DNA of 64,000 bases, taken from positions 154,639 to 218,638 of the forward strand of contig CAAFZX010000044.1 of assembly GCA_900767675.1 (NCBI GenBank). Reading direction: 5' to 3'. A program made the position numbers and the translations under genes. A model generated the notes under the pieces. It was not told the origin of the DNA, searched no databases, and saw only the letters and a list, made by a program, of their open reading frames with translations. The stretch comes from an uncultured Collinsella sp. Lineage in GTDB: Bacteria; Actinomycetota; Coriobacteriia; Coriobacteriales; Coriobacteriaceae. Positions 24,078 to 33,640 of the stretch are shown here, piece after piece (within the stretch, counting starts at the first letter, position 1; each line of letters opens with the position of its first letter).

Positions 24078-25220
24078 GTGGTTAAGGCACTCAAGATCGA
24101 GATATTCCTGCTGTGCATGATTATTCTTATCGGGCTTGCCGCACGAAGCCGCCGCTCCTTGTTCTCGAGCACCCAGCAACTTTTGTTTAGCATGCTGGGC
24201 TATACGTCTGCTGCCTACATTTTCTTCGATATGATCTGGACGCTCTCGGACGGCGTGAGCACTCCTGTAGGCATCACGGCCAACTGGATTTCCAACGCGG
24301 TTTCGTTTTCGCTGTTCGCCATCGCATGCCTCATTTGGTTTTTCTATTCCGAGACGATGCAGGGCTCACGGCTCCTGACCACGCCCTACAGGGTGGTACT
24401 TTTAACGTTGCCAACCGCATTGGTGGTCGTGCTGGCATTTACCAGCTACTGGACGCACGCTATGTTCTATATCGATGCGCAAGGCGTATATCGTCGCGGA
24501 GCGCTTTATATGATTCAGCCTATCGTTAGCTACTGCTACGTCATATATACGTCCTTGCATGCCTTTATTCAGGCTCGAAAAGTCGAAAGCCTGCAAAAGA
24601 AGGTCATTTATCGCACCCTCGCCTTTTTTGCGGTTCCCGCTCTGGTGGGCGGTACCTTCCAGATTTTGTTTTCGGTACCGGGCCTTTGCGTCGGTATAAC
24701 GCTGAGCATCCTGCTGCTCTATATCGTCTATCAGGAGCAACTGATCTCGACTGACCCGTTGACTGGACTCAACAACCGCAACCGTTTTGAGACCTATATG
24801 CTGTCGCTCTTCTCAAATGTGGATCAGGCCGATGATGTGTATCTGCTTATGATGGACGCCGACGGCTTTAAGCAGATTAACGATCGCTATGGACATGTGG
24901 AGGGCGACCATGCTCTCCAGGTCATATCTGCTACGCTCAAAGAGGTCTGCTCGGCGTCTGGTGGTTTTATCGCACGTTATGGCGGCGATGAGTTCGTGGT
25001 GCTCCAGAAGGCTGCGGCGGAACAGGACATCATAGACCTGTGTTCGGCGATTAACGACGAGCTCGCTCGTGCCGAGGTGCCGTATGCATTGCGGATGTCC
25101 ATCGGTTACGCGCGGGTCGGCGATAGTGTTGATACCTGGCAAGACTTACTTCGCGCTGCCGATGCGGAGCTCTACCGCGTCAAGGCCGAGAAAAAGAAAG
25201 CCGGCGTCCAGATACGCTAG
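24078..25220 (+). CDS. Membrane-bound diguanylate cyclase (GGDEF)
   Basis: A protein of about 380 residues with seven predicted membrane helices in the first 215 residues (for example IFLLCMIILIGLAA, LLLYIVYQEQL at the end) followed by a GGDEF domain: DPLTGLNNRNRFE, LMMDADGFKQINDRYGH and an intact catalytic RYGGDEF. It should make cyclic di-GMP from GTP. The upstream allosteric RxxD inhibitory site is not present where expected. The seven-helix input resembles 7TMR sensory modules. GTG at 24078 after AAGGGA is the likely start; TTG 24060 is an alternative. No EAL phosphodiesterase is in the window. Confidence 0.85.
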   Translation: MVKALKIEIFLLCMIILIGLAARSRRSLFSSTQQLLFSMLGYTSAAYIFFDMIWTLSDGVSTPVGITANWISNAVSFSLFAIACLIWFFYSETMQGSRLLTTPYRVVLLTLPTALVVVLAFTSYWTHAMFYIDAQGVYRRGALYMIQPIVSYCYVIYTSLHAFIQARKVESLQKKVIYRTLAFFAVPALVGGTFQILFSVPGLCVGITLSILLLYIVYQEQLISTDPLTGLNNRNRFETYMLSLFSNVDQADDVYLLMMDADGFKQINDRYGHVEGDHALQVISATLKEVCSASGGFIARYGGDEFVVLQKAAAEQDIIDLCSAINDELARAEVPYALRMSIGYARVGDSVDTWQDLLRAADAELYRVKAEKKKAGVQIR

Positions 25221-25322
25221 AAAAAAGGGGCGCATGCTTGCGTGCGTGGCGGCCCTCAGCTCACTGATATACTCCATTAAACTAAAGTATGTGAATTCCC
25301 TCTGCTAAATTAGGGCAGTTCG

Positions 25323-26258
25323 TTAGGCCTTTTTGGGCCTGTTGACGATGATGATGCCGCCGCAGACCAACAGCAGGGCAACGATGACGGTAACGGGGCT
25401 CGTGCCAGCGCCCTCGCCGAGCAGCAGCGCGCTCAGCAGCACGCCAAAGACGGGGTTCATAAACCCAAAGACCGAGACGCGGCTGACGGGGTTGACGGCA
25501 AGCAGGCGCGACCACAGCGAGTAGGCGACCGCGGAGATAAGCGCCATGTAGATGATGAGCGCGATGGCGGGGGCAATCGCCGTAGGGGAGAGTGCACCAC
25601 CCATCAAAAAGCCAATGGCGGTGAGGACCAGGCCGCCGACCAAGAACTGCCACCCGGCAAGCAAGACGCCGTCGTGCTCGCGCGAGAAGATGCCGATCAG
25701 GCAGGTCGAAAGGGCACCCGCGACGGTGGAGGCCAGGATAAAGCCCTCGCCGTCGAGCGTAAAGCCAAAGGTGCCGTCCGCGCCCGAAAGGTTGACGAGC
25801 GCGACACCGGCAAAGCCCAGTACGCAGCCGAGCACCTTGGCCGTATTGAGCTTTTCGGTGCGAAACGCCAGGGCGGCAAAGAGGATGGCTAGGAAGTTGG
25901 CGCTGGCCTCGATGATGGAACTCGACATGGCACTGGCGCGCGAGAGTCCCAGGTAGAAAAAGAAGTACTGCCCGATAGTCTGGAAGAGCGACAGGATGCA
26001 TATGGGCTTGATATCGCGTACCTGTGGGACGAGCGGTCGGCGCTGGGCTGCGCTCATGCCGATAATGACCAACATGCCGGCAAGGGTGAAGCGCAGACCG
26101 GCGAAGAGCAGCTGCGAGGCGCTGTCGTGCGCCGGGATGCCAAAGAGGCCGTAGCCGATTTTGATGCAGGGGAAAGCCGACCCCCAGAGCGCGCAGCAAA
26201 CGAGACAGCCCAGGATGAGTCCGGGCAGGGTGGCGAGATACGGCTTGCGGCTTTCCAT
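25323..26258 (-). CDS. EamA/DMT-family transporter
   Basis: A protein of about 311 residues with ten hydrophobic helices arranged as two EamA repeats (first ALWGSAFPCIKIGYGLF, second GWQFLVGGLVLTAIGFL and VFGFMNPVFGVLLSALLLGE). The start ATG at 26258 follows AAAGGA; an upstream in-frame ATG at 26300 lies over the neighbouring terminator. Members of this family export amino acids or other metabolites; the substrate is not predictable. It is transcribed in the same direction as purL but separated from it by a strong terminator. Confidence 0.85.
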   Translation of the reverse strand: MESRKPYLATLPGLILGCLVCCALWGSAFPCIKIGYGLFGIPAHDSASQLLFAGLRFTLAGMLVIIGMSAAQRRPLVPQVRDIKPICILSLFQTIGQYFFFYLGLSRASAMSSSIIEASANFLAILFAALAFRTEKLNTAKVLGCVLGFAGVALVNLSGADGTFGFTLDGEGFILASTVAGALSTCLIGIFSREHDGVLLAGWQFLVGGLVLTAIGFLMGGALSPTAIAPAIALIIYMALISAVAYSLWSRLLAVNPVSRVSVFGFMNPVFGVLLSALLLGEGAGTSPVTVIVALLLVCGGIIIVNRPKKA

Positions 26259-26283
26259 GATGTCCTTTCTACATGCGCGAAGC

Positions 26284-26320
26284 AAAAAAGAACCCGCCAC
26301 CGGATGTGTCGGTGGCGGGT
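26284..26320 (-). terminator. Rho-independent terminator of purL
   Basis: On the minus strand a hairpin with perfect 12-bp arms (ACCCGCCACCGA type stem around a short loop) is followed by TTCTTTTTT. It lies about 40 bases after the purL stop codon. Confidence 0.85.
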
Positions 26321-26357
26321 GATGTTACCCGAAGGGATTGTACCCGATGGGAAAGGT

Positions 26358-29300
26358 TTAGGCGAAGTAGGCTACGCCGCTCTCAAAGATCGGCATGAAC
26401 TTGTCGCCGGGGACATGCTCGGGCACGTTGCGGTACAGGTTGTCGCCGCGACGCTCGGCATGACCCATCTTGCCCAGGACGCGGCCGTCGGGGCTCGTGA
26501 TGCCCTCGATGGCGAGTGCGGAGCCGTTGGGGTTGACGGAAAGGTCCATGCTGGGCTTACCGTCCTCGCCCACGTACTGCGTGGCGACCTGGCCGTTGGC
26601 GATCAGCTGGGCGAGCACCTCGTCGTTGGCGACAAAGCGGCCCTCGCCGTGGCTGATGGCGACGGTGTAGGGGTCGTCCAGGCTGCACTGCGACAGCCAC
26701 GGGGACAGATTGGACGAGATGCGGGTGCGCACCAGGCGGCTCTGGTGGCGACCGATGGTGTTGAACGTCAGCGTGGGCGCATCGGGCGTGGCGTCGACGA
26801 TGTCACCGTAGGGCACCAGGCCGAGCTTGACCAGAGCCTGGAAGCCGTTGCAGATGCCCAGCATCAGGCCGTCGCGGGCCTGGAGCAGGTCGCGGACTGC
26901 CTCGGTGACCTCGGGAGCGCGGAAGAACGCCGTGATGAACTTGGCGGAGCCGTCGGGCTCGTCGCCGCCCGAGAAGCCGCCGGGGATCATGACGATCTGG
27001 CTTGCACGGATGCGGCGGGCAAGCTCGTGGGTGCTCTCGGCGACGGCCTCGGGCGTGAGGTTGTTGATCACGAAGGTGTCGGCCTCGGCACCGGCGGCAC
27101 GGAAGGCGCGGGCGCTGTCGTACTCGCAGTTGTTGCCGGGGAACACGGGGATGATCACGCGCGGGCGGGCGATCTTGGCGCCGCCGTACACGTGAATGTC
27201 CTTGGCGCGGAAGTCGATGGTCTCGACCTCGGGGGTCTCGCCGGCGCTGCGGTAGGCGAAGACGCCCTCAATGCCGCTTTCCCAGGCTTCCTGGAGCTCG
27301 GCGAGCTCGATGACCTCGGAGCCGGTGTCGATGACATAGCCCTCGACGGTGGTGCCCAGGGGCTCGACGACAACGCCGTCGGCGACCTCGGGCAGCTCGG
27401 CGTCCTCGGCGAGCTCGACGATAAAGCTGCCGTAGAGCGGGGTGAAGAGGCTCTCCACGTCCACATCCTCGGCAAGCTCGATACCGATCTGGTTGCCGAC
27501 GCACATCTTAAAGAGGCTCTCGGCGCCGCAGCCGTAGCCGGGCGTGGAGACAGCCAGGGCGTCACCGGTGGCGGTGAGCGCCTCGACGGCGTCAAACGCG
27601 GCGAGCAGCTGCTGGGCGTCGGGGCGGTAGTCCTCGCCATAGGTGGCGGGGGCGATGCGTACGACGCGATGCGTCAGGCCCTTGAACTCAGGGGAGACGG
27701 CGCGCGCCGCGCGGCCCACGGCCACAGCGAAGCTGATTAGAGTCGGCGGAACGTTGAGCTCGCCGGCCTCGTCCTCAAACGAGCCGCTCATGGAATCCTT
27801 GCCACCGATGGCACCGGCACCCAGGTCGACTTGGGCCATGAGGGCGCCCAGGACGGCTGCCGTGGGCTTGCCCCAGCGCTCGGCATCGGTGCGCAGGCGC
27901 TCGAAGTACTCCTGGAAGGAGAGATAGGCGCGCTTGTGTTCAAAGCCGGCAGCCACGAGCTTGGCGATGGACTCGACTACGGACAGGTAGGCGCCAGCAA
28001 ACTGGTCGGCTTCCATCAGGTAGGGGTTGAAGCCCCATGCCATGGCGCTTGCCGTGGTGGTCTCGCCGTCCACGGGGAACTTGGCGACCATGGCCGAGCT
28101 CGGGGTGAGCTGCGTCTTGCCGCCAAAAGGCATAAGCACGGTTGCGGCACCGATGGTGGAGTCGAAGCGCTCGGAAAGGCCCTTGTTGGAGGCAACGTTG
28201 AGGTCGGTGACAAGTGAGGTCATGCGCTCGGCAAGCGTGGTGCCGGCCCAGCTGGGCTGCCACACGCTGCGGGCGCACACGTGGGCGACCTGGTGCTTGG
28301 GCGCACCGTTGGAGTTGAGGAACTCGCGGGACAGATCGACGATGGCAACGCCGTTCCAGGCCATGCGCATACGCGGCTCGGCGGTAACCTCGGCGATAAC
28401 GGTCGCCTCGAGGTTCTCCTCGGCGGCGTAGCCCATGAACTCCTCGACGTCACCGTCGGCGACGGCGCAGGCCATACGCTCCTGGGACTCGGAGATGGCG
28501 AGCTCGGTGCCGTCCAGGCCGTCGTACTTCTTGGTCACGGTGTCCAGGTCGACATACAGGCCGTCGGCAAGCTCGCCTACGGCGACCGAGACGCCGCCGG
28601 CGCCAAAGTCGTTGCAGCGCTTGATCAGACGGCAGGCGTCGCCGCGGCGGAACAGACGCTGCAGCTTGCGCTCGACCGGGGCGTTGCCCTTCTGGACCTC
28701 GGCACCCGAGGTCTCGATGGACTCGGTGTTCTGAGTCTTGGAGGAGCCGGTGGCGCCGCCGATGCCGTCACGGCCGGTGCGGCCGCCCAGCAGGATGATC
28801 TTGTCGGTGGGGGCGGGGCACTCGCGGCGCACGTGGTTTGCCGGGGTAGCGCCCACGACGGCGCCGACTTCCATGCGCTTGGCCACGTAGCCGGGGTGAT
28901 AGAGCTCGTTGACCTGGCCGGTGGCAAGGCCGATCTGGTTGCCGTAGCTGGAGTAGCCGGCGGCAGCGGTGGTTACGAGCTTGCGCTGCGGCAGCTTGCC
29001 CTCGAGCGTCTCGGAAACCGGGACGGTGGGGTCGCCGGCGCCGGTGACACGCATGGCCTGGTACACGTAGCTGCGGCCCGAGAGCGGGTCGCGGATGGCG
29101 CCGCCCACGCAGGTGGCGGCACCGCCGAAGGGCTCGATCTCGGTCGGGTGGTTGTGGGTCTCGTTCTTAAACAGGAACAGCCAGTCCTGGTCCTCGCCGT
29201 CGACATCGACCTTCACCTTGACGGTGCAGGCGTTGATCTCCTCGGACTCGTCGACATCGGTCATGACGCCGGTCTTCTTAAGGTACTTGGCGCCGATGGT

Positions 29301-30104
29301 GCCCATGTCCATGAGGCAGACGGGCTTGGCGTCGCGACCGAGCTCGTGGCGCATCTCCATGTAGCGGTCGAAGGCCTGCTGCACCACGGCGTCGTCGATC
29401 GTCACGTCGTCCAGGACGGTGCCGAAGGTGGTGTGGCGGCAGTGATCGGACCAGTAGGTGTCGATCACGCGGATCTCGGTGATGGTGGGGTCGCGATCCT
29501 CATCGCGGAAGTACTGCTGGCAGAAGGCGATGTCCGCCTCGTCCATGGCAAGACCGCGCTCGGAGATAAAGGCGGCAAGGCCTGCCTCATCGAGCTCGCG
29601 GAAGCCGTCGAGCACTTCGACGGGCTGGGGCTCGGGAGTCTCCATGTACAGCGTCTCGGGCAGGTCGAGCGAGGCGATGCGCGCCTCGACGGGGTTTACC
29701 ACGTAGTGCTTGATGGCCTCGATGGCGGCTTCGTCCAGAGCGCCCGAGATCATATAGACCTTGGCGGAGCGCACGGCGGGGCGCTCGCCCTGGCTGATGA
29801 GCTGCACGCACTCGCTGGCGGAGTCGGCGCGCTGGTCAAACTGGCCAGGCAGGAATTCGACGGCAAAGACGGCGCCATCGCTTGCGGGGAGCTCGTCGTA
29901 GGTCACATCGACCTGGGGCTCGCTAAAGACGGTCGGCACGCAGGAGCGGAAAAGCTCCTCGTCGATGCCCTCGACGTCGTAGCGGTTGATGATCCTCAGG
30001 GCCTCGATGCCCTTGATGCCGAGAATCTCGGTCAGCTCGCCCTTGAGCTGCTGAGCCTCGACGTCGAACCCGGGTTTCTTCTCCACGTAGATACGAGAGA
30101 CCAT
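26358..30104 (-). CDS. purL: Phosphoribosylformylglycinamidine synthase, single-chain
   Basis: A 1248-residue large-type PurL (FGAM synthase) converting FGAR, ATP and glutamine to FGAM in purine synthesis. The synthetase domain shows YWSDHCRHTTF, FKNETHNHPTEIEPFGGAATCVGG and GGKDSMSG. The C-terminal glutaminase carries the nucleophile in GLMLGICNGFQAL and the partner GGFSGGDEPDGS. The start at ATG 30104, MVSRIYVEKKPGFD, follows AGGAAGG; a longer frame to 30212 lacks one. Most actinobacteria use separate PurL, PurQ and PurS, so the fused form is notable though it occurs in clostridia, enterics and Coriobacteriia. The gene has its own terminator and stands alone. Confidence 0.95.
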   Translation of the reverse strand: MVSRIYVEKKPGFDVEAQQLKGELTEILGIKGIEALRIINRYDVEGIDEELFRSCVPTVFSEPQVDVTYDELPASDGAVFAVEFLPGQFDQRADSASECVQLISQGERPAVRSAKVYMISGALDEAAIEAIKHYVVNPVEARIASLDLPETLYMETPEPQPVEVLDGFRELDEAGLAAFISERGLAMDEADIAFCQQYFRDEDRDPTITEIRVIDTYWSDHCRHTTFGTVLDDVTIDDAVVQQAFDRYMEMRHELGRDAKPVCLMDMGTIGAKYLKKTGVMTDVDESEEINACTVKVKVDVDGEDQDWLFLFKNETHNHPTEIEPFGGAATCVGGAIRDPLSGRSYVYQAMRVTGAGDPTVPVSETLEGKLPQRKLVTTAAAGYSSYGNQIGLATGQVNELYHPGYVAKRMEVGAVVGATPANHVRRECPAPTDKIILLGGRTGRDGIGGATGSSKTQNTESIETSGAEVQKGNAPVERKLQRLFRRGDACRLIKRCNDFGAGGVSVAVGELADGLYVDLDTVTKKYDGLDGTELAISESQERMACAVADGDVEEFMGYAAEENLEATVIAEVTAEPRMRMAWNGVAIVDLSREFLNSNGAPKHQVAHVCARSVWQPSWAGTTLAERMTSLVTDLNVASNKGLSERFDSTIGAATVLMPFGGKTQLTPSSAMVAKFPVDGETTTASAMAWGFNPYLMEADQFAGAYLSVVESIAKLVAAGFEHKRAYLSFQEYFERLRTDAERWGKPTAAVLGALMAQVDLGAGAIGGKDSMSGSFEDEAGELNVPPTLISFAVAVGRAARAVSPEFKGLTHRVVRIAPATYGEDYRPDAQQLLAAFDAVEALTATGDALAVSTPGYGCGAESLFKMCVGNQIGIELAEDVDVESLFTPLYGSFIVELAEDAELPEVADGVVVEPLGTTVEGYVIDTGSEVIELAELQEAWESGIEGVFAYRSAGETPEVETIDFRAKDIHVYGGAKIARPRVIIPVFPGNNCEYDSARAFRAAGAEADTFVINNLTPEAVAESTHELARRIRASQIVMIPGGFSGGDEPDGSAKFITAFFRAPEVTEAVRDLLQARDGLMLGICNGFQALVKLGLVPYGDIVDATPDAPTLTFNTIGRHQSRLVRTRISSNLSPWLSQCSLDDPYTVAISHGEGRFVANDEVLAQLIANGQVATQYVGEDGKPSMDLSVNPNGSALAIEGITSPDGRVLGKMGHAERRGDNLYRNVPEHVPGDKFMPIFESGVAYFA

Positions 30105-30288
30105 TGGTTCCTGCCTTCCTGATCGGTTGGGCGTACGGTACGGTATGCGGCAGCGGTCGGTTTGCGGGGTCTGCCCTGCGGTCGCCTTGAGCCACATGTT
30201 TGTAAACCTCACTATGATACGACAGCTCGCGGCGCGTTGAGGACGGCGAGGGTGCTACAGTGAAGCGCAAACAAGAGAAAGGCATCAC

Positions 30289-31851
30289 ATGGCATTCGTT
30301 TCGCTCGCCATTATTGCGCTCGTGGCCTTTGCGAGCCCCTTCATCGCTTCGGCGATCCCCGGAAAGCCCGTTCCCGAGACGGTCTTTTTGCTCGTGTTCG
30401 GCGCGGTGCTGGGACCTCATATGCTCGGCCTTATCCACGTGGATACCGAGGTCTCGCTCGTGTCCGAGCTCGGCCTGGCCTTTCTGTTCCTGCTTGCCGG
30501 CTTTGAGATCGACCCCAAAAACATCACGGGCACCGAGGGGCGCTACGGTATGGCGACATGGGTCGTCACGTTTGGCATCGCCTGGCTTGCCGTGCGCTTC
30601 ACCCCGTGGTTTTCGGTCAGCCATTTTGACGGTATCGCCGTGACGCTGGCGTTGACCTCGACGGCGCTTGGAGCGCTCATGCCCATCTTGCGAGAGCGGT
30701 CGCTTGCCGGGACGCGCGTCGGCGACTCGATTCTCGCGTATGGCACCTGGGGCGAACTTGGCCCCGTACTGGCCATGTCGGTGCTGCTGTCTGCCCGCAC
30801 GGGCATTCAGACCTTGCTGATCTTAGGCCTCTTTGCGGTCGTGTGCGTGTTGCTTGCCGTGGTCCCGAGCCGCTCCAAGCGTGTCGGCAGCCGCTTCTTT
30901 GCATTTGTCGAGGAGCGCGCCGATACCACGTCGCAAACGTTCGTGCGCCTGACGGTGCTCATCCTGGTCACGCTCGTGGCGTTTTCCGCCATTTTTAGCC
31001 TCGATATCGTGCTGGGCGCTTTTGCCGCGGGCTTTGTCCTGCGCTACATCATCCCCGAGGGCAACCACACGCTCGAAACTAAGCTCGACGGCCTGGCCTA
31101 TGGCTTTTTGATTCCGGTGTTCTTTGCCGTGTCGGGTGCGAAGATCGACCTGACCGCCGTGGCGTCGCGCCCGGTGCTGCTCGTGGGCTTTATCGTGGCG
31201 CTGCTGCTCATCCGTGCCGTGCCCATTCTTATTTCCATGAGCATTTGTCCTGCGACGCGCGATGTGTCGGCGTATGGTCGCATTACCGTGGCCCTGTACT
31301 GCACCACGGCGCTGCCGATCATCGTTGCCGTTACGAGCGTTGCCGTCAACGCGGGCGCGCTGTCGCAAGATATTGCGTCGGTCATGGTTGCCGCCGGTGC
31401 CATCACGGTGTTCTTGATGCCATTGCTCGCGCAGCTCTTCTACCGCGTGGTGGATGCCGCACCGGTCGCCGCCGTGGCAGAGGTTGCCGAGCATCCATCC
31501 GATGCGCTCGACATCTTGCGCGCCCACCACGACCTAGCGAGCTTGCTCGCGCGCGAGCACGAGCTGCTGACCTCGCATGGCCATGGTCGCGTATTCGAGG
31601 GCCTGCCTACGCTCGATACGATTGCCGAGCGTCTTTCCGCCGAGGCAGCGAGCGGCCACATCGATGCCCGCATCGTGGACGCGGCGCACCTGCTTGCCGA
31701 TAAGACCTATGGAGACGAGGTCGACCCGTCCGAGCTGACTCCGCGTGAGCGCCGCCGCCTGGAGCGCGCCAAGCTCGCTGTGCGCGAATACCGCCGTCGC
31801 ATGCTGGAGCTCTATGCGCGCGAAGAAGCCGAAGACGACGACGGTAAGTAG
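30289..31851 (+). CDS. CPA2-family cation:proton antiporter
   Basis: A 520-residue membrane protein with about twelve helices in the first 390 residues, including the KefB/GerN-like LGLAFLFLLAGFEIDP, TSTALGALMPILRE, and FSLDIVLGAFAAGFVLRYIIP. The C-terminal 130 residues are cytoplasmic, helical and charged, ending in EEAEDDDGK, without a recognisable TrkA-N domain. ATG at 30289 follows AGAGAAAGG. It should exchange Na+ or K+ for protons for pH and ion balance. It is divergent from purL across 184 bases. Confidence 0.85.
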   Translation: MAFVSLAIIALVAFASPFIASAIPGKPVPETVFLLVFGAVLGPHMLGLIHVDTEVSLVSELGLAFLFLLAGFEIDPKNITGTEGRYGMATWVVTFGIAWLAVRFTPWFSVSHFDGIAVTLALTSTALGALMPILRERSLAGTRVGDSILAYGTWGELGPVLAMSVLLSARTGIQTLLILGLFAVVCVLLAVVPSRSKRVGSRFFAFVEERADTTSQTFVRLTVLILVTLVAFSAIFSLDIVLGAFAAGFVLRYIIPEGNHTLETKLDGLAYGFLIPVFFAVSGAKIDLTAVASRPVLLVGFIVALLLIRAVPILISMSICPATRDVSAYGRITVALYCTTALPIIVAVTSVAVNAGALSQDIASVMVAAGAITVFLMPLLAQLFYRVVDAAPVAAVAEVAEHPSDALDILRAHHDLASLLAREHELLTSHGHGRVFEGLPTLDTIAERLSAEAASGHIDARIVDAAHLLADKTYGDEVDPSELTPRERRRLERAKLAVREYRRRMLELYAREEAEDDDGK

Positions 31852-31927
31852 TCGATACTTTCTCGGGGAAGCCGCGTCCCGCTTTGAAGGCTCAGAACGG
31901 GATGTGGTTTCCGAAACGGGGGCCGTT

Positions 31928-32114
31928 GGGAAGCTGTGTCCCGGAATGGGCGCTCAGAGTGGGATGCAGTTTCCGCGAGAGGCCCGTTGCGGAAAGCGCA
32001 TCCCATTCTGAGCCGGAATTATGGGACGCAGTTTCTTTTTCGAATAGAAGAAGGCGCGCCGCCTGCGGTTGATGCAGACAGCGTGCCTTCTTGCGTTGAG
32101 CTCTGCTGCGGTTT
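31928..32114. repeat. Left copy of complex repeat flanking the accessory island
   Basis: The 420-bp gap 31852-32271 contains several short units of the type CAGAGTGGGATGCAGTTTCC (near 31888, 31956, 32023, and one inverted near 31990), then an imperfect hairpin beginning AAGGCGCGCC at 32051 and the tail TTGCGTTGAGCTC. The 31928-31978 and 32051-32114 parts match 38699-38747 and 38771-38834 in the same orientation with a few substitutions. No gene is visible here. Confidence 0.75.
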
Positions 32115-32199
32115 GAAATTAGCTCGCTATGTAAAAAAGAACCCTTAATTCCCAATACTTCAAATTCTGAAATTAGACAATGCATTTCTTGAGTCTTAA

Positions 32200-32228
32200 T
32201 TGCAAATATCGGATTTATTCGAAATAAT
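32200..32228 (+). promoter_or_regulatory. Candidate promoter of the fic gene
   Basis: TTGCAA at 32200-32205 and AATAAT at 32223-32228 are separated by 17 bases in an AT-rich stretch, 44 bases before the fic start codon. Confidence 0.5.
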
Positions 32229-32271
32229 GAAAGACGATTAAGCTATTTGATTTCAAAGGAGCGATGAAGCG

Positions 32272-33513
32272 ATGACGTACAAGACGCTCGAGAAACTCTT
32301 TTATGCAGATTCAAGCTCCGATCGTTATGCTTGCCATGACGAGCTGCTGCGCGAGCGCCTTACTGCCGACGGCACGGTGCGGACTGGAATTCACCTTGAG
32401 CATGGTGAACTGTTCGCTTGTGTTCCTTTGAACCTGTCCGTTGCTAGCGAGCGGATCCTCAGAAAAGAGCGAAAGATTTCCAACCTGTGGAACAGCTTGC
32501 CTTATGTGGCTTTGGGGGCTTCGATTCGTTCGCTTGTGCTTGAGGAGGTTGTTTTCAGCAACGAGATGGAGGGTGTGCACAGCACACGGCGCCAGATTGA
32601 AGCGGCGCTGGAGTCTGCGGAGGATGCTGCGTCCGAACTTTGCGGTGCCGCCGAAAAGGAGCACACTCCTTTTATTGAATTCGCTCGCCTCTACCTTCAG
32701 CTGGTGGATGGTTCAAGTCGTCCCGGCAAACCCGAGGATATTCGCAAGATTTTCGATGCCGTCACTAAGGGCGTGCTTGACCCGAAGGACCGTCCGGATG
32801 GCAAGATGTTCCGTTTGGGTCCCGTTGTGATTGAGAACAGTCGGGGCAAGATTCTCCATCAGGGCGTTTCCTCGGAGCCCGAAATCATTGACCTCCTTGG
32901 CAAGATGATAGAGCTGGGCAATCGCGAAGATGTCCCAAGCCTCTATGCAGCCTCAATCTGCCATTTTCTCTTTGAGTATATTCACCCCTTCTATGACGGT
33001 AACGGGAGAACGGGGAGATATCTTCTCGCGTTGAGCCTGAACGAGACGTTGTCGCAGCCTACGGTGTTGTCGCTCTCCAGGACGATTGCTGAGAATAAAA
33101 CCGCATATTACAAGGCGTTTGACGTGGTGGAGAGGCCCCTTAACGGTAGCGAGGCTACTCCGTTTGTTGCAATGGTTCTTGATTTGGTCGAGCAAGCGCA
33201 AGATGCCATTCTGGGCGATTTGGCCGAAAAGCGCGTACAACTCGATGATCTCAAGCGGGCGATCGATGAGCTCGACGATACGTTTACCGAAAGGGCAAAA
33301 GATATTCTGTTTTATGCGGCACAGATGCATATCTTCGGTGCCTTTGGCGAATCTACGCTTGATGGTGTGTCGGGCTATCTCGATGTGACAAAGCCGACAG
33401 CGAGCAGGTCATTGTCGAGCCTGATCGCTGCCGGATATTTAGAAAAGGTGTCCGCAAGGCCGCTCGTGTGCAAGATGGCGGTGGCGGGACTAAGTCTGCT
33501 CGGGCTAGAGTGA
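32272..33513 (+). CDS. fic: Fic domain protein (AMP-transferase type) with inhibitory helix
   Basis: A 413-residue Fic protein. The catalytic loop H238-P-F-Y-D-G-N-G-R-T-G-R249 is intact. An N-terminal inhibitory motif of the S/TxxxE(G/N) kind is present as S96-N-E-M-E100-G101, so activity is probably autoinhibited (class II). The C-terminal 90 residues form a winged helix (VSGYLDVTKPTASRSLSSLIAAG) that may bind DNA, typical of Fic/DOC regulators. ATG at 32272 follows AAAGGAG. The gene sits at the left edge of an AT-rich island and is convergent with the TIR operon; it looks independent of it. Its target protein is unknown. Confidence 0.9.
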   Translation: MTYKTLEKLFYADSSSDRYACHDELLRERLTADGTVRTGIHLEHGELFACVPLNLSVASERILRKERKISNLWNSLPYVALGASIRSLVLEEVVFSNEMEGVHSTRRQIEAALESAEDAASELCGAAEKEHTPFIEFARLYLQLVDGSSRPGKPEDIRKIFDAVTKGVLDPKDRPDGKMFRLGPVVIENSRGKILHQGVSSEPEIIDLLGKMIELGNREDVPSLYAASICHFLFEYIHPFYDGNGRTGRYLLALSLNETLSQPTVLSLSRTIAENKTAYYKAFDVVERPLNGSEATPFVAMVLDLVEQAQDAILGDLAEKRVQLDDLKRAIDELDDTFTERAKDILFYAAQMHIFGAFGESTLDGVSGYLDVTKPTASRSLSSLIAAGYLEKVSARPLVCKMAVAGLSLLGLE

Positions 33514-33640
33514 ACATCGGTTATCAGACAAATGAACACTCCGAGCGCTTGCCCGCCATTCCTCCATGGTGTGAAATCGCTCTTATCCCATTGAGGCGCC
33601 TTTGAGGTCGCCAATGGACTGTTGCGGCAAGCGGTGAAAG

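Noticed and set aside
28281..30122. A 613-codon open frame on the plus strand opposite purL
   Set aside because: It is an antisense shadow produced by the G/C-rich third positions of purL; it has low-complexity composition (Gly, Asp, Val, His), no ribosome binding site and no recognisable domain.
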